Assembly: GCF_020497125.1 (NCBI RefSeq)
Contig: NC_059072.1
Span: forward strand, 277,246,045 to 277,310,044
Source: Mauremys mutica
Taxonomy: Eukaryota > Chordata > Testudines > Geoemydidae
DNA: 64,000 nt
Reading direction: 5' to 3'
Shown here piece by piece: positions 43,882-55,400 of this stretch (its first letter is position 1; each line of letters begins with the position of its first letter). The translations under genes and the position numbers were made by a program. The notes under the pieces were generated by a model. The model did no database searches, was not told where the DNA came from, and saw nothing but the letters and a program-made list of their open reading frames with translations.

Positions 43882-44699
43882 AATAGCTTGAAGTTTCCAT
43901 AATGAAACATTTTGAATAGTTTTTCTCCTGTGAATTTTGACATTTCAATTTTTTGTCCTGATTCTGAACAAAAGGAAATTTCAAAATGTCATGATTTCCC
44001 ACAGGATACAAAATTCTGTTGTCTGACTAGCTCTATAGAGCCGCAATGCTCTGAGTACCGTACACATATTCAGACAATTACTTTGAATAAAGCTATCAGC
44101 AAGGAAACCCTGAAGCCAACCTAGTAGGGCAGGGTGAGGAGCAAGAAGGGAAAGGGTAGGATCAGGGACTTCCTCTTCTAATGTCCTTCAGAAATGGGTT
44201 GATGGGGGGCGGACTTTTGTAGTCAACATACCATCCTCAAAGTAGGAACAAAGCTAGATAAGGCATAGGCACTATAACCGATCCCTAGTTCCCTGGGTCC
44301 TGGAGTCATGTGATTAGTTCAGCTTCTAGGGGAAAAACCACTATGTTTCTAGCCCTCATGATTGAAAAGAAAAGCCTGAAAATATGCACTGAGTGTAACC
44401 AATTCAGTGACATCTGCCTGAGTCTGCAGACATCTATAACCAATATTTCTAAGAGGTGCAACCCTGACCTCCAGGCACATGAACAGGGTGTTAACTCTGA
44501 GACCCACTGTTGTGGGGATGGTGCCCACACTTCTCTGAAAGAGGACTCCGTGTGTGGCAGAGATGTCCCACCCACCCACCCAGAGGGAAACAACCCAGCT
44601 ACTACTTTGGCCCACTTTCATGGGCAGCGAGGCCTCTGCTACTATTTCTGATGGCAATAATGGGTGCAATGCTACTGTTGTAGCCTACCTGTGATGATA
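43882..44699. other. No gene recognised
   Basis: Overlapping frames on both strands around 44306-44669 (up to 113 codons) encode Cys-rich but unfamiliar sequence. Their mutual overlap and lack of motif suggest chance, perhaps within unidentified repeat DNA. Confidence 0.5.
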
Positions 44700-45836
44700 A
44701 TGTACCCCTCCTGCCACCACCATTCCAGGTGGGCATCACATTCCATGGTGCAATCCAGACCAGTGAGGAACTGTGTTTCCACCTGTCTTGCAACCTTGGG
44801 TGCTTTATAATACTTTGCTTTTGTAGCTCCCAGTCTGGGCCACTCACAGCCAAACAGCATGCCAGTCACACCCTGAATGTCTGTGTATTGCTACAGCTCT
44901 GGTCCAGAAGCTCTGACCGCAGCAGCCTGTTAGCAATAGACCAATCACGCTCTGGTTACCACCCACCGTAGTTACTACTTGATGGGTGGCCCCCAACATA
45001 CTCCCAAGACTGATTTTTCCCAAAAAAACATGTGTCCTGCACTGTCCAGCCCTCTCCTTGACAGTTCAGATATTAGAGACCCATTGCCCCTGTAAGGGGT
45101 CAATATGCAACAGTGTGCTACTTTAACTGGAGTAACCAAACAGTTTAGTTTAAACACAACACTGGATTAGTTTAGATTAAAAATTAAACAAGTTTATTTA
45201 GCTACAAAGAGATAGATTTTAAGTAGGTACAAGGATAAGAATTAAAGTCAGAAATGGTTACAAGACACATAAAGATAAAAAAAATTCTAATAGCTAAAAC
45301 TTAACAGACAAACCTTGGTTCAAAGTAAAATCCCTACGATGTGTTCCCAGCAACATTGTTTATCAAACTCTGAGGTCAGGACCCCTACCAAAGTCAAATG
45401 ACTGGTTCCTTTGTCTTCCTTTGTTTTGCTCCTCACTTTTGTAATCTAATTACCTTTTGAAATTCACTTTCCTGAGCTCATTGCATCAGCTTGTTCTTTG
45501 TCCTTGAGAAAATGATTTACGCCCTCTTGGTGTCCCAAAGACTGATTACTACTTATATGTAAACTGAGGTAAGCACACATTCCTTTGTTTAAGATGGACC
45601 TATTTAACATCTTCTGCTTAGTCAGGGCTATGTGGGTTGGAACATATACTAACACCACCATACAGGAGGGATTTATAACTTTACATATAATATTGCTACA
45701 TACATTTCACCATGATATTACTGTTCAGTGAGTTGTTAGTTTTCAAATGATACTTCACGAAGCATATTGTGTACAAAGATTATTACAATGGGTGTAAATA
45801 CAGGGGGGCATTTGGTCACAGTGGGGCAGTGTCACA
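44700..45836 (-). mobile_element. LTR family C, copy 2, minus strand
   Basis: The right end ...GGGGCAGTGTCACA (45836) is the start of the LTR on the minus strand (TGTGACACTGCCCC). The middle shares GAGATAGATTTTAAG with copy 1 at the corresponding place (about 45210 versus 43180). The segment TTTTCAAATGATACTTCACGAAG matches TTTTCAAATGATGCCTCACAAGA of copy 1. The left end is an estimate from the length of copy 1, and no TSD was found. Confidence 0.65.
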
Positions 45837-45875
45837 GTTCAGGGGTGGAGAGCCCATGCCAATGATCCTAAGGCA

Positions 45876-46088
45876 ATGGATTTTATGAATTTTCTCCTGG
45901 GTAGGAAAGGAAATAGATATGTAGATCCCCGCTCACAAGGCAAGCAGGCTGAGAGAAGAAGAAGCTGTAGAGACATGATATATCTTGAGTTTAGTAAGGC
46001 TTTTGACACAGTCCCCAATGACATTCTCATAAGCAAACTAGGGAAATGTGGTCTAGATGAAATTGCTATTGGGAGTGTGCACAATTGA
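45876..46088 (+). pseudogene. CR1 reverse transcriptase fragment
   Basis: A 70-codon frame whose second half, DMIYLEFSKAFDTVPNDILI and SKLGKCGLDEIAIG, is the CR1 RT block containing the first catalytic acidic site. The usual YLDF reads YLEF here. The N-terminal half is not recognisable, suggesting a deletion or frameshift just before it. Confidence 0.8.
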
Positions 46089-46416
46089 TTGAATCACTAT
46101 ACTCAAAGAGTATCAACGGTTCACTGTAAAACTGGGGCAATGTATCTAGTGGGATCCAGAAGGTGTCAGTCCTGAGTCTAGTACTATTCAATATTGTTAT
46201 TAATTATTTGGATAATGAAGTGGAGATGCTTATAAAATGTGTAGATGACACCAAGATGTGAGGGCTTTGGAGGACAGGATTAGAATTTAAAACTACCTTG
46301 ACAAATTGGAGAAATGGTCTAAAATCAAGAAGATGAATTTCAATAAAGACAAATACAAAGTACTTTACTTAGGAAGGAAAAATCAAATGAACAACTGTAA
46401 AATGTGGAATACGTGG

Positions 46417-47354
46417 TGTCAAGGCTAATTCCCCACTCTAGCACATTGGGTGAGAAGGTCGGGCCCACAAGGATTCTAAAAATTAATACTGGCATCTCTT
46501 GGCTTGTATTAAACTCCCAAGGTTACAGCTTTTCTCTGACCTTCGATTGGTAGATTGTGCCATCACCCAAGTGCAGAACCCCTTTGAGAGCCCAGGAAAG
46601 TGCACTTGGGATTCCTCCCTGTGGGGTACCCTCTAGCCCTTTCACCCCCCACCCCACCCCAAGGAAGAGCTGAGAAAGAAAAAAAAAGAAACCAGCTGTT
46701 GTCACCAGTTAATTAAACAACTTGTGCACAAACTTCTTAAGACACAAAAATTGAATTCTGTTCTTAACAAAGGTAAATTTTATTAATAAAAATAAAGAAA
46801 ATACATCTGGGAACTCAGGCTATTGCTAGATTTTAAAAGAGCAATTACAAGGATTAAGCACCAAGAATAGCTTTTTTGAGGTCCAGCTTAAAGGTTACAA
46901 GCAAAACGAAAGCACCTGGGGTTAGCACAGAGGAGTCCACAAGCCGTAAAGAAATAAAAAGAGATAAACCTAATCACGTCTTTCTAGACATTTCCTAATC
47001 TTCTTACATATCTGTGGTTTTAAATTAGTAGTTCCTAGGTATGTTACTGATGATTTTTTCATACCTGGCCCAAGCTTCCCACAGCATAACTCTGCACTGG
47101 CCACCTCTCCCTGGGAGAATAATAACAGACAGACAAAAGAGGAGTCTTTGTTTCAATTTTTAAAAGTTCTAGCCTTCTCATTGGCTCTTTTGGCCAGGTG
47201 CCCACTTACTTCCTTTCACCTGTGCATAGCAGTGAGACTTTTTAACCCTTTACAGGTAGAGCAATTAGAGAACAGCTACTGCAAGGGATTTTATAGCTAG
47301 TGGCTGGCTGGGAGTACATAAAAGGGAGCTACGCCCCTCCCTTCATTTATCACA
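46417..47354 (-). mobile_element. Solo LTR, family A-related, minus strand (938 bp)
   Basis: On the plus strand it runs from TGTCAAGGCTAATTCCCC to CATTTATCACA. In its own direction it starts TGTGATAAATGAAGGGAG, has a TATA-like TATAAAAT near 47290, ACCTGTAAAGGGTTAA (shared with the LTR at 9413) and AATAAAATTTACC at about 46780. TSDs are CGTGG (46412-46416) and AGTGG (47355-47359), one mismatch. The CR1 around it is interrupted and continues afterwards. Confidence 0.88.
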
Positions 47355-47560
47355 AGTGGCTTTCTATCTATAAGGATAACTAAGTACTAGAAAAGGCTTC
47401 CAAGAGAGGTTGTAGAATCCCCGCCATTGGAGGCTGAACAATCACCTGTCAAGGATGGTCTAGGTATATGTTGTGATGCCTCAGCGCATGGGGCTGTGCT
47501 AGATGGTCCCTTCCAAACCTACATTTATATGAGTATATAAATTGTGCAAGTACAAAGAAT

Positions 47561-49560
47561 ATACCTTCAACTCTTTTTGAGTTAGGTCCTCTTGTATCAA
47601 GGATTCCAGTAATAATAGAGTTACAGCCCAGTTCCATTTTATACTATAAATGGAACCTTGACCTCTCTGCCAGACCTGCTGAGAAAAAGGACTCTGAACA
47701 TTCAAGAAGGTCCAGTTAAAATAGAGTTATAGCACAGTTCCATTTTATAATGGAAATAAATGTAGTATACATTTATATCTGAAATGTATAATAATTAGGC
47801 TTTCTACAGAAAAAAATTCTGATCAGAATCCATGGGCTAATATGCTCCTTTTCCCTCATGTGCAAATAACTAAACCCTTTTAACTGATTTTGGTTTGGTT
47901 ATTAAAATAAATAATCACCTTTGGGCTGAACCCAAGCACGTAAGTTTTCCTCTAAGAAGAGATTTGTACTGGAATTGGTGTGGGCACTCAGCAATTTTAA
48001 CCATAATGTGTGGTCCCAGCATGCATGCTATAATGAATTATATTTGTTCGTGTGAATTCCATATCCTTAAGTGTTTAGGCACTATGACTCCAAACAGATG
48101 GTATGATGTAATTTTAAATCCTTTTGAAAAGTCACCAGGCCCAACGCCTAGCATTCTCGCTCTTGAAAGTGGAACAAAATTAACAATAGTGTCTGAAGAA
48201 ACAGAACAAAACATAATCTGTGGCACTCCAGTACAAATAAATGACTGATATATATGAAAAGTGACTTAGTTCAATTTACTCCAAACTCAGCTGCACAGTT
48301 TTCAGAAGGAAGCTGTCACATAGCAATTAAACTGTTATACATACAGATGGCTGTGTTTCCTTGTAGGCAGAGACATCTGCACCTGTCCCATCTTTAGTAG
48401 AAAGTACTCATCTGGTTACCAATTACCCTTTCAATGCACTCTGATTATCCTTAATTGTTCCCACTAGAAAGCCACTAGATTTGTGTTAGCTGTGTAAAAT
48501 TCATGTTCTTTTCAAAGTTTGTTTGTATAAATACAAACACAAAAATGGTTACTATAGGACACAAGCAATTTCTAAATTCTCACAAAACACTTCTCTAAAT
48601 TATTATAAAATGTAGCTTTTACATTTCACTTGGTCATAATCTTAACAAATGTTCAAATCCTAGAATCACCAACAATAAACGATAAATAACTGAACAATAC
48701 TGACTTCAACCCGTTCGAATTTAAGACGGTAAATATCTTCCTCTTTCTAAGCTATTGATAAGTACAATCAAATCTCCTGCTTCAATAAAAATTGTACTCC
48801 TGCAAGGGTCAGGGTCACCCATCGCATCCAGCATTGCACAAGTGTTTAGAACATTTATGAGTCAGGAGGCTGGCTTGCCTTGTAGCATTTGGAGAGAGGA
48901 TACACAGTAGTCTTTATCCGATATGGCATTTTTCTCTTCTGCCTGTGGCTGTTCCTAAGGTCTTTGCTGTGCTCATACTACTATAATGGGGAGTTGAGTG
49001 TAGTGCTCTGGCTGACACTCTGGACAGTAAAGGCAGCATGATATGGTGCTGAAAGCAGCTGCTCAGCCTCTCTGTAGTCCAACCCCTGGAGGCCCAGAAA
49101 AGACAAGGGGTTCAGTGAACTATTCATCCTCTCTATTAGTTCACCTTCCTGCAAACTCTGACGTTACTAAAGGCCTGGAGCAGCACTAATTCTTGCAGCA
49201 TCACCAGCAAGAGAAGAGAAACTAGCTTGGTGATAGTTAAACTCAGTGAGAGCTCCTCCAAATAATAGCTACTATTGATAGCTTCTTGCATTTTATTAGC
49301 TGTGTGGCCTGACAGGCCACCTTTTGGAGCTCACAACCCAGCTGACAGGTGGGAACTGGTCTACTTCCCTGACTCTTTAGAGATATCTCTTGCTGTTCAT
49401 ACACTGGAGTATTCCTCCCTCAGGGAGATATAAGGCTTAAGGCTCCTTTATGACATTCTGGTCCCTTTAGTCAGTATAAAGGAACCAGAGTGGGTGAGAT
49501 CGGTCCCCACAAACCTAAATGACATGTTGATAACAAATGGCATAGGTACAGGAGCCTTGA
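47561..49560. other. No gene recognised
   Basis: The best frame, 47895-48248 (117 codons, plus), has no known motif. GTTACAGCCCAGTTCCATTTTATA (47620-47643) is partially repeated at 47725-47750 in the same orientation, a local duplication. Confidence 0.5.
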
Positions 49561-50025
49561 CTACAGATAAAGATAATGGAGCAAATAATTAAGAAATCAA
49601 TTTGCAAATACCTAGAAGATACTGAGGTGATAAATAACAGTCAGCATGGATTTGTCAAGAACAAATCATGTCAAACCAACCTGATAGCTTTCTCTGAAAG
49701 GGTAACAAGCCTTGTGGATGGGGGGAAGTGGTAGATGTCTTGACTTTAGTAAGGCTTTTAATACTGTCTCACATGACCTTCTCATAAAAAAATCTAGGGA
49801 AATACAACCTAGATGAAGCTACTATAAGGTAATTGTATAACTGGTTGGAAAATCATTCCCAGAAAGTAGTTATCATTGGTTCACAGTCATGCTGGAAGGG
49901 CATAACGAGTGAGGGTCCCACAGGGATCTGGTTCTGTTCAATATCTTCATCAATGATTTAGATAATGGCATAGAGAGTACAATTATAAAGATACCAAGCT
50001 GGGAGGGGTTGCAAGTGCTTTGGAG

Positions 50026-50152
50026 TCAAGTATCAGAGGGATAGCCGTGTTAGTCTGGATCTGTAAAAGCAGCAAAGAATCCTGTGGCACCTTATAGACT
50101 AACAGACGTTTTGCAACATGAGCTTTCGTGGGTGAATACCCACTTCTTCAGA
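50026..50152 (-). mobile_element. Dispersed retro-repeat, copy 4, perfect 16-bp TSD
   Basis: The 127-bp insertion reads TCAAGTATCAGAGGGATAGC ... GGTGAATACCCACTTCTTCAGA. The 16-bp sequence TGCAAGTGCTTTGGAG occurs unchanged on both sides (50010-50025 and 50153-50168). A duplication this long indicates target-primed (LINE-type or Penelope-type) insertion rather than a DNA transposon. It is the same subfamily as 35552-35642. Confidence 0.95.
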
Positions 50153-50162
50153 TGCAAGTGCT

Positions 50163-50924
50163 TTGGAGGATAGGATTAAAATTCAAAATGATCTGGACAA
50201 ACTGGAGAAATGGTCTGAAGTAAATAGGATGAAATTCAATAAGGACAAATGCAAAGTACTCCACTTAGGAAGGAACAATCAGTTGCACATATACAAAATG
50301 GAAAGTGACTGCCTAAGAAGGAGTACTGCAGAAAGGGATCTGGGGATCATAGTGGATCACAAGCCAAATATGAGTCAACAGTGTAACACTGTTGCAAAAA
50401 AAGCAAACATTCTGGGACGCGTTAGCGGGAGTATTCTAAGCAAGACAAAAGAAGTAATTCTTCCTCTCTACTCCACACTGATTAGGCCTCAACTGGAGTA
50501 TTGTGTACAGTTCTGGGCACCATATTTCAGGAAAGATGTGGACAAATTGCTGAAAGTCCAGAGAAGAGCAACAAAAATGATTAAAGATCTAGAAAACTTG
50601 ACCTATGAGGGAAGATTGAAAAAATATGGTTTGTTTAGTCTGGAGAAGAGAAGACTGAAAGGTGACATGATAACAGTTTGCAAGTACATAAAAGATTGTT
50701 ACAAGGAAGAGGGAGAAAAATTGTTCTTCTTAACTTCTGAAGATAGGACAAGAAGAAATGGGCTTAAATTGCAGCAAGGGCAGTTTAGATTGGACATTAG
50801 GAAAAACTTCCTAACTGTCAGAGTGGTTAAGCACTGGAATAAATTGCCTAGAGAAGTTGTGGAATCTCCATCATTGGGAATTTTTAAGAGCAGGTTGGAC
50901 AAACACCTGTCAGGGATGGTCTAG
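50163..50924 (+). pseudogene. CR1 ORF2 C-terminal region, 253-codon open frame
   Basis: This is the longest open frame in the window. It begins just after the RT palm and covers [89 protein letters not shown] and the C-terminal RLDIRKNFLTVRVVKHWNKL. The region is the RT thumb/connection and tail of CR1 ORF2. The apparent ATG lies within the TSD boundary of the nested repeat, so it is not a natural start. Upstream, the palm is frameshifted. It is open because it is relatively young, not because it is a gene. Confidence 0.9.
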
Positions 50925-50926
50925 AT

Positions 50927-51253
50927 CAGGGATCAACAACTTTTGGCATGCAGCCCTTCAGGGAAACCTGCTAGCGGGTTGAGACGGTTCATTTACCTGC
51001 AGCGTCTGCAGGTTCAGCTGATCGTAGGTCCCACTGGCCATGGTTTCCAGGCCAATGGCGGCTGCGGGAAGTAACGTGGGCCAAGGGATGTGCTGGCCAC
51101 CACTTTCCACAGGCCTCATTGGCCTGGAATGGTGAACTGCAGCCAGTGGGAGCTGCAATTGTCCGAATCCGCGGATGCTTCAGGTAAACAAACCATCCTG
51201 GCTTGCCAGCGGATTTCCCTGACAGGCCGCACACCAAAGGTTGCCGATCCCTG
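50927..51253. mobile_element. hAT fold-back MITE (327 bp), 8-bp TSD
   Basis: The ends are CAGGGATCAACAACTTTTGG and CCAAAGGTTGCCGATCCCTG. Much of the interior is self-complementary. TSDs are GTCTAGAT (50919-50926) and ATCTAGAT (51254-51261), one mismatch. It is inserted in the CR1 3' region directly after the end of the 253-codon frame. Confidence 0.93.
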
Positions 51254-51340
51254 ATCTAGATAATACTTAGTCTTGCCTTGAATGCAGGAGACTGGACTAG
51301 ATGACCTCTTGAGGTCCTTTCCAGTTCTATGATTCAATAC

Positions 51341-52438
51341 TTGGGAATTTTTCTAATGAATTTTCTTCATGTTGACATGTCCATAGAGAATGAACTGGCT
51401 CAGAAAGACTGTAGATTACAAAGGAAAATGAGTAGGATTCTAATAGTTGTATTTGTCTATTTCTTATCCCATTCAAAATTTTTACCCTCAGAGAAGACAG
51501 CAAAATAGCTAGGTCCCCAAGTGCTTGATACTGAATAAAACCACCTTGGAGTAGCCAGGAATCTTAACCCATTTCCTTTTCTATCATCTTCTACAGGGTG
51601 CTGTTTTCAAAGAGAGAACAACTGTAGTTGTGGGATCCTACCCAGTTTCTCTTTGTAGCCTGCTAGCTCCCTATAAAGTTTGATATAAGGAGTAAGCTCA
51701 AAGGGGAAACTGAGAAGAATTCTTGCATGGTAGTGTATTTTTTAAGCTGGCTTTCACAGAGGCCTCATTTGACACAGAATTCTAGGAAGATGTCTCATCT
51801 GTGCATCCTGATACTAAAGGACTCAGGGGTTGATCAAATCATTCATCTAATAAAGGCTCAGGACATATAAATATTTTCCACTTGATGCAGAGAGAGTGAT
51901 TGAAGCAGCATGTCCCTTCCCCCATCAGATGCAGGATGTGTTTTCAATATTTTAACGTATGTCTTATTAGTTTATTTTTAAACAAAGGCTTTTGGCAGGT
52001 AAACAATGCATACAACAAACAAGACAGCAAACAAGGCCTCCCACAGTAATAAATAAATAAAATAAAATCACCCTTTAACAGAAAACTATACACACACTCT
52101 CCAGAATGCCCAATTTTCAGTGACCTCCGTTTGTGTATGTTGGGTGAGAATGCCACATATGAAGATTCAAGATGCTTGTGTTTATTAATTCAAACCTTTA
52201 TTTTAACCACAATCTTTCCTTGTGATTGCAGTTACTATTAAAGTGAGAAATGATAGACACAGAGAAAAAAGTAATAGCCAGTTATCCTCTCCTGGAGCAT
52301 AGATGGGTCACGATGGATTTTTCCCATGAAGCTCTTAACTGCCCCTTACAATATCCCACATATTATATGCATCCAAATTACATATTCATTAGTTTTCATC
52401 TATTTTCCATTAAGTATTATGAATAATTATCTTATGTA
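51341..52438. other. No gene recognised
   Basis: AT-rich sequence with an (AAAT)n-like run at about 52049-52067. No repeat family is recognised. Confidence 0.5.
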
Positions 52439-52602
52439 ATAGGGGATGGATCACTTGATTGATATGGGATAGATCACGTGATGATTACCTGTTCTGTTCA
52501 TTCCCTCTGGGGCACCTGGCACTGGCCACTGTCGGAAGACAGGATACTGGGCTAGATGGACCCTTGTTCTGACCCAGTTGGATCATTCTTTTGTTCTTAT
52601 GT
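52439..52602 (+). mobile_element. CR1 3' untranslated fragment
   Basis: The end CACTGGCCACTGTCGGAAGA, then GGGCTAGATGGACC, then TTGTTCTGACCCAGTTGG and TTGTTCTTATG is the standard 3' UTR of a different CR1 subfamily from the others in this window (the others end in TATGATTC units). Only the UTR survives. Confidence 0.85.
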
Positions 52603-53136
52603 AACTCATACAATATGAATGCATGAAGTTTAAATGGCATACATTTTGGTGTCCCTTGCTATTTTCATATTACTCTGTAGTTGTGCTTATTTTAGCCAGG
52701 TCAGTTTGACCTGTTTCTCTACATGAGGGCTTTTGGGGACTTTGGAATCTTTTTTTTTTTTTTAACATTTGCCTTTTCCCAAATTGCCTTTTAGCAGTAC
52801 ATTTTGTAGATCTGTAGTCCTTCAATGTAAGCATATCCTGTATTAAAAACATCCCCCTTTGCCCTTGATAGTGGTTATAAACAAGTTTACCTAATAAGGT
52901 CACTAAAGCAACATTTTGCTCATATCAAAGATAACCTTACAGTCTAAACTTAACCAGCAGACATGACTGTTTTTAACAATTCTCAATATATCAAAACCCT
53001 AAGTGTGAATAAAAAATACATTCAAGTACAGAAATTGTGTAGACCTCTCCCCTAAGTACACGAGCAAATAAGTGCATGTAGAAATTTTACACTAACATGT
53101 ATGTGTAACCTCTAAGGGTGTTTCTACCAAACTATC
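52603..53136. other. No gene seen
   Basis: AT-rich sequence with a 16-base poly-T run at about 52749. Nothing is recognised. Confidence 0.5.
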
Positions 53137-53177
53137 ATAGAATCATCAAATATTAGGATTGGAAGAGACCTTATCTA

Positions 53178-53439
53178 CAGGGGCGGCTCCAGGCACCAGC
53201 ATGCCAAACGCGTGCCTGGGGCAGCAAGCCACGGGGGGCACTCTGCCCGTCGCCGTGAAGGCCACAGGCAGGCTGCCTTTGACGGCATGCCTGCGGAGGG
53301 TCTGCTGGTCCCGCGGCTTTGGAGGACCTCCCACAGGTGTGCCACCGAATCCGCGGGACCAGGGACCTCCCGCAGGCAAGCTGCTGAAGGCAGCTTGCCT
53401 GCCGTGCTTGGGGCTGCAAAATACCTAGAGCTGCCCCTG
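53178..53439. mobile_element. GC-rich hAT-like MITE (262 bp)
   Basis: The ends are CAGGGGCGGCTCCAGGCACC and TAGAGCTGCCCCTG. The interior is GC-rich and partly self-complementary (GCGGGACCAG/CTGGTCCCGC). Flanking 8-mers are CTTATCTA (53170-53177) and GTCATCTA (53440-53447), two mismatches, and CR1 is continuous without the element. It differs in sequence from the other hAT MITEs here. Confidence 0.82.
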
Positions 53440-53482
53440 GTCATCTAGTCAAATCCCCTGCTCAAAGCAAGACCAACAGCAA

Positions 53483-54112
53483 CTAAATCATCCCAGCCAA
53501 GGCTTCATCAAGCCGGGACTTAAAAACCTCTAAGGATGGAGATACCACCACCTCCTTTGGTAACCTACTCCAGTGCTTCACCACTCTCCTAGTGAAATAG
53601 TGTTTCCTAATATCTAACCTAGACCTCCCCCACTGGAACTTGAGACTATTGCTCCTTGTTCTGTTATCTGCCACCCGTGAGAACAGCCTAGCTCCATCGT
53701 CTTTGGAACCTCCCTTCAGGTAGTTGAAGACTGCTATCAAATCCCCCCTCACTCTTGTCTTCTGCAGTTCCCTCAGCCTCTTCTCGTAACTCATGTGCCC
53801 CAGCCTGCTAATCATTTTCATTGCCCTCCACCAGACTCTCTCCAATTTGTTCACATTCCTTCTGTAGCGAGGGGACCAAAACTGGATGCAATACTCCAGG
53901 TGTGGCCTCACCAGTATCGAATAGAGAGGAATAATCACTTCCCTTGATCTGCAGGCAATGCTCCTACTAATACAGCCCAATATGCCGTTGGCCTTCTTGG
54001 CAACAGGGGCACACTGCTGACTTATATCTAGCTTCTCATCCATTGTAATCCCCAGGTCTTTTTCTATAGAACTGCTGCTTAGCCAGTCGGTCCCCAGCCT
54101 GTAGCAGTTCAT
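53483..54112 (-). pseudogene. CR1 ORF2 C-terminal region, 209-codon open frame
   Basis: The frame has STEKDLGIT-like SSIEKDLGITMDEKLDISQQ, then IPLYSILVRPHLEYCIQFWS, then VNKLERVWWRAMKMISRLGH, then SRLDIRKHYFTRRVVKHWSR and [20 protein letters not shown]. This is the part of CR1 ORF2 after the RT palm. It is the minus-strand counterpart of 50163-50924. Upstream it is separated from the palm by a frameshift and a stop. Confidence 0.9.
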
Positions 54113-54194
54113 GGGATTCTTCCTTCCTAAGTGCAGGACTCTGCACTTGTCTTTGTTGAACCTCAGCAGATTTCTTTTGGCCTAATCCTCCAAT

Positions 54195-54701
54195 TTGTCT
54201 AGGTCACTCTGGAACCTATCCCTACCCTCCAGTGTATTTACCTCTCCCCCCAGGTTAGTGTCATCTGCGAAATTGATGAGGGTGCAATTCAGCCCATCAT
54301 CCAGATCATTAATAAAAATGTTGAACAGAACTGGTCCCAGAACCAACCCGTGGGACACTCTGCTTAATACTGGCTGCCAACTAGACAGAGCTCTTGATCA
54401 CTACTCGTTGAGCCCGACAATCTAGTCAGCTTTCTATCTACCTTATAGTCCATTCATTCAATCCATACTTTTTTAACTTGCTGGCAAGAATATTGTGGGA
54501 GACCGTTACAAAAGCTTTGCTAAAGTCAAGATATATCGCATCTACAACTTTCCCCATATCCACAGAGCCAGTTATCTCATCATAGAAGGCAATGAGGTTG
54601 GTCAGGCATGACTTTCCCTTGTTGAATCCATGTTGACTGTTCCTGATCACCTTCCTTTCCTCCAAGTGCTTCAGAATGGATTCCTTGAGTACCTGCTCCA
54701 T
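54195..54701 (-). pseudogene. CR1 reverse transcriptase palm and fingers, broken
   Basis: The 87-codon frame 54438-54701 holds [40 protein letters not shown] and [18 protein letters not shown] (first catalytic Asp in YLDF). After a break, minus-strand sequence at about 54250-54350 encodes GPVLFNIFINDLDDG and INFADDTNLGG, the FADD catalytic box. Both acidic sites are preserved although the frame is not. Confidence 0.85.
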
Positions 54702-55400
54702 GATTTTGCCGGGGACTGAAGTCAGGTGACTGGTCTGTAGTTCCCCTGGTTCTTTTTATTCCCTTTTCAAAATATGGACACTATATTTGCCCTTTTCCAA
54801 TCATCCGGGACCTACCCTGATCGCCACAAATTTTCAAAGATAATGGCCAATGGCTCTGCAATCACATCAGCCAAGTCCCTCAGCACCCTTGGATGCATTA
54901 GATCTTGACCCGTGTACTTGTGCACGTCAAGCTTTTCTAAATAGTCCTTAACCTGTTATTTCACCACTGAGAGCTACTCACCTCCTACCCATACTGTGTT
55001 GCCCCGTGTAGCACTCTGGGAGCTGACCTTGTCTATGAAGACAGAGGCAAAAAAAGCATTGAGTACTTCAGCTTTTTCCACATCATCCGTCACTAGGTTG
55101 CCTCTCCTATTCAGTAAGGGTCCCACACTTTCCCTGACCTACTTCTTGTTGCTAACAGACCTGTAGAAACCCTTCTTGTTACCTTTCACATCCCTTGCTT
55201 GCTGGAACTCCAGTTGTGCCTTGGCCTTCCTGTTTACATCCCTGCATGCTCGAGCAATATTTTTATACTCCTCCGTAGTCATCTGTCGAAATTTCCACTT
55301 CTTGTAAGCTTTCTTTTTGAGTTTAAGCTCACCGAAGATTCCACTGTTAAGCCAAGTTGGTTGCCTGCCATATTTGCTGTTCTTTCTGCGCTTTGGGATG

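Larger units (their letters stand above)
45870..47560 (+). mobile_element. CR1 LINE fragment, plus strand, split by a solo LTR
   Basis: CR1 sequence occupies 45870-46416 and 47360-47560. The first part encodes MIYLEFSKAFDTVPNDILIS (catalytic YLxF block) near 45976-46060, then a decayed palm region (AATATTGTTATTAATTATTTGGATAATG at about 46190), then the AATTTCAATAAAGACAAATAC block. The second part holds the GGCTTCCAAGAGAGGTTGTAG-type C-terminus. The sentence is continuous across the LTR. Confidence 0.8.
49561..51340 (+). mobile_element. CR1 LINE, plus strand, with two nested insertions
   Basis: It starts with the RT block ending GTCAGCATGGATTTGTCAAG at about 49650, continues through the YLDF region (CTTGACTTTAGTAAGGC) and the palm (AATATCTTCATCAATGATTTAG), and then the long C-terminal frame at 50163-50924. 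It closes with the usual 3' tail around 51290-51340 (GGACTAGATGACCTCTTGAG...TATGATTC). A retro-repeat (50026-50152) and a hAT MITE (50927-51253) are nested in it. Confidence 0.9.
53137..55400 (-). mobile_element. CR1 LINE, minus strand, about 2 kb
   Basis: The reversed 3' tail starts at 53137 (ATAGAATCATCAAATATTAG), followed by a nested hAT-like element (53178-53439), the C-terminal region (53483-54112), the palm (about 54250-54350), the fingers (54438-54701) and the region before the RT to about 55400. It is the same subfamily as the copy at 21551, sharing the [18 protein letters not shown] string. This is the longest CR1 of the window, with sequence across the RT but none that I recognise as the endonuclease. 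Confidence 0.9.

Noticed and set aside
43882..44699. Overlapping Cys-containing frames on both strands
   Set aside because: Frames overlap on opposite strands with similar lengths, have no known domain and no splice or start context.
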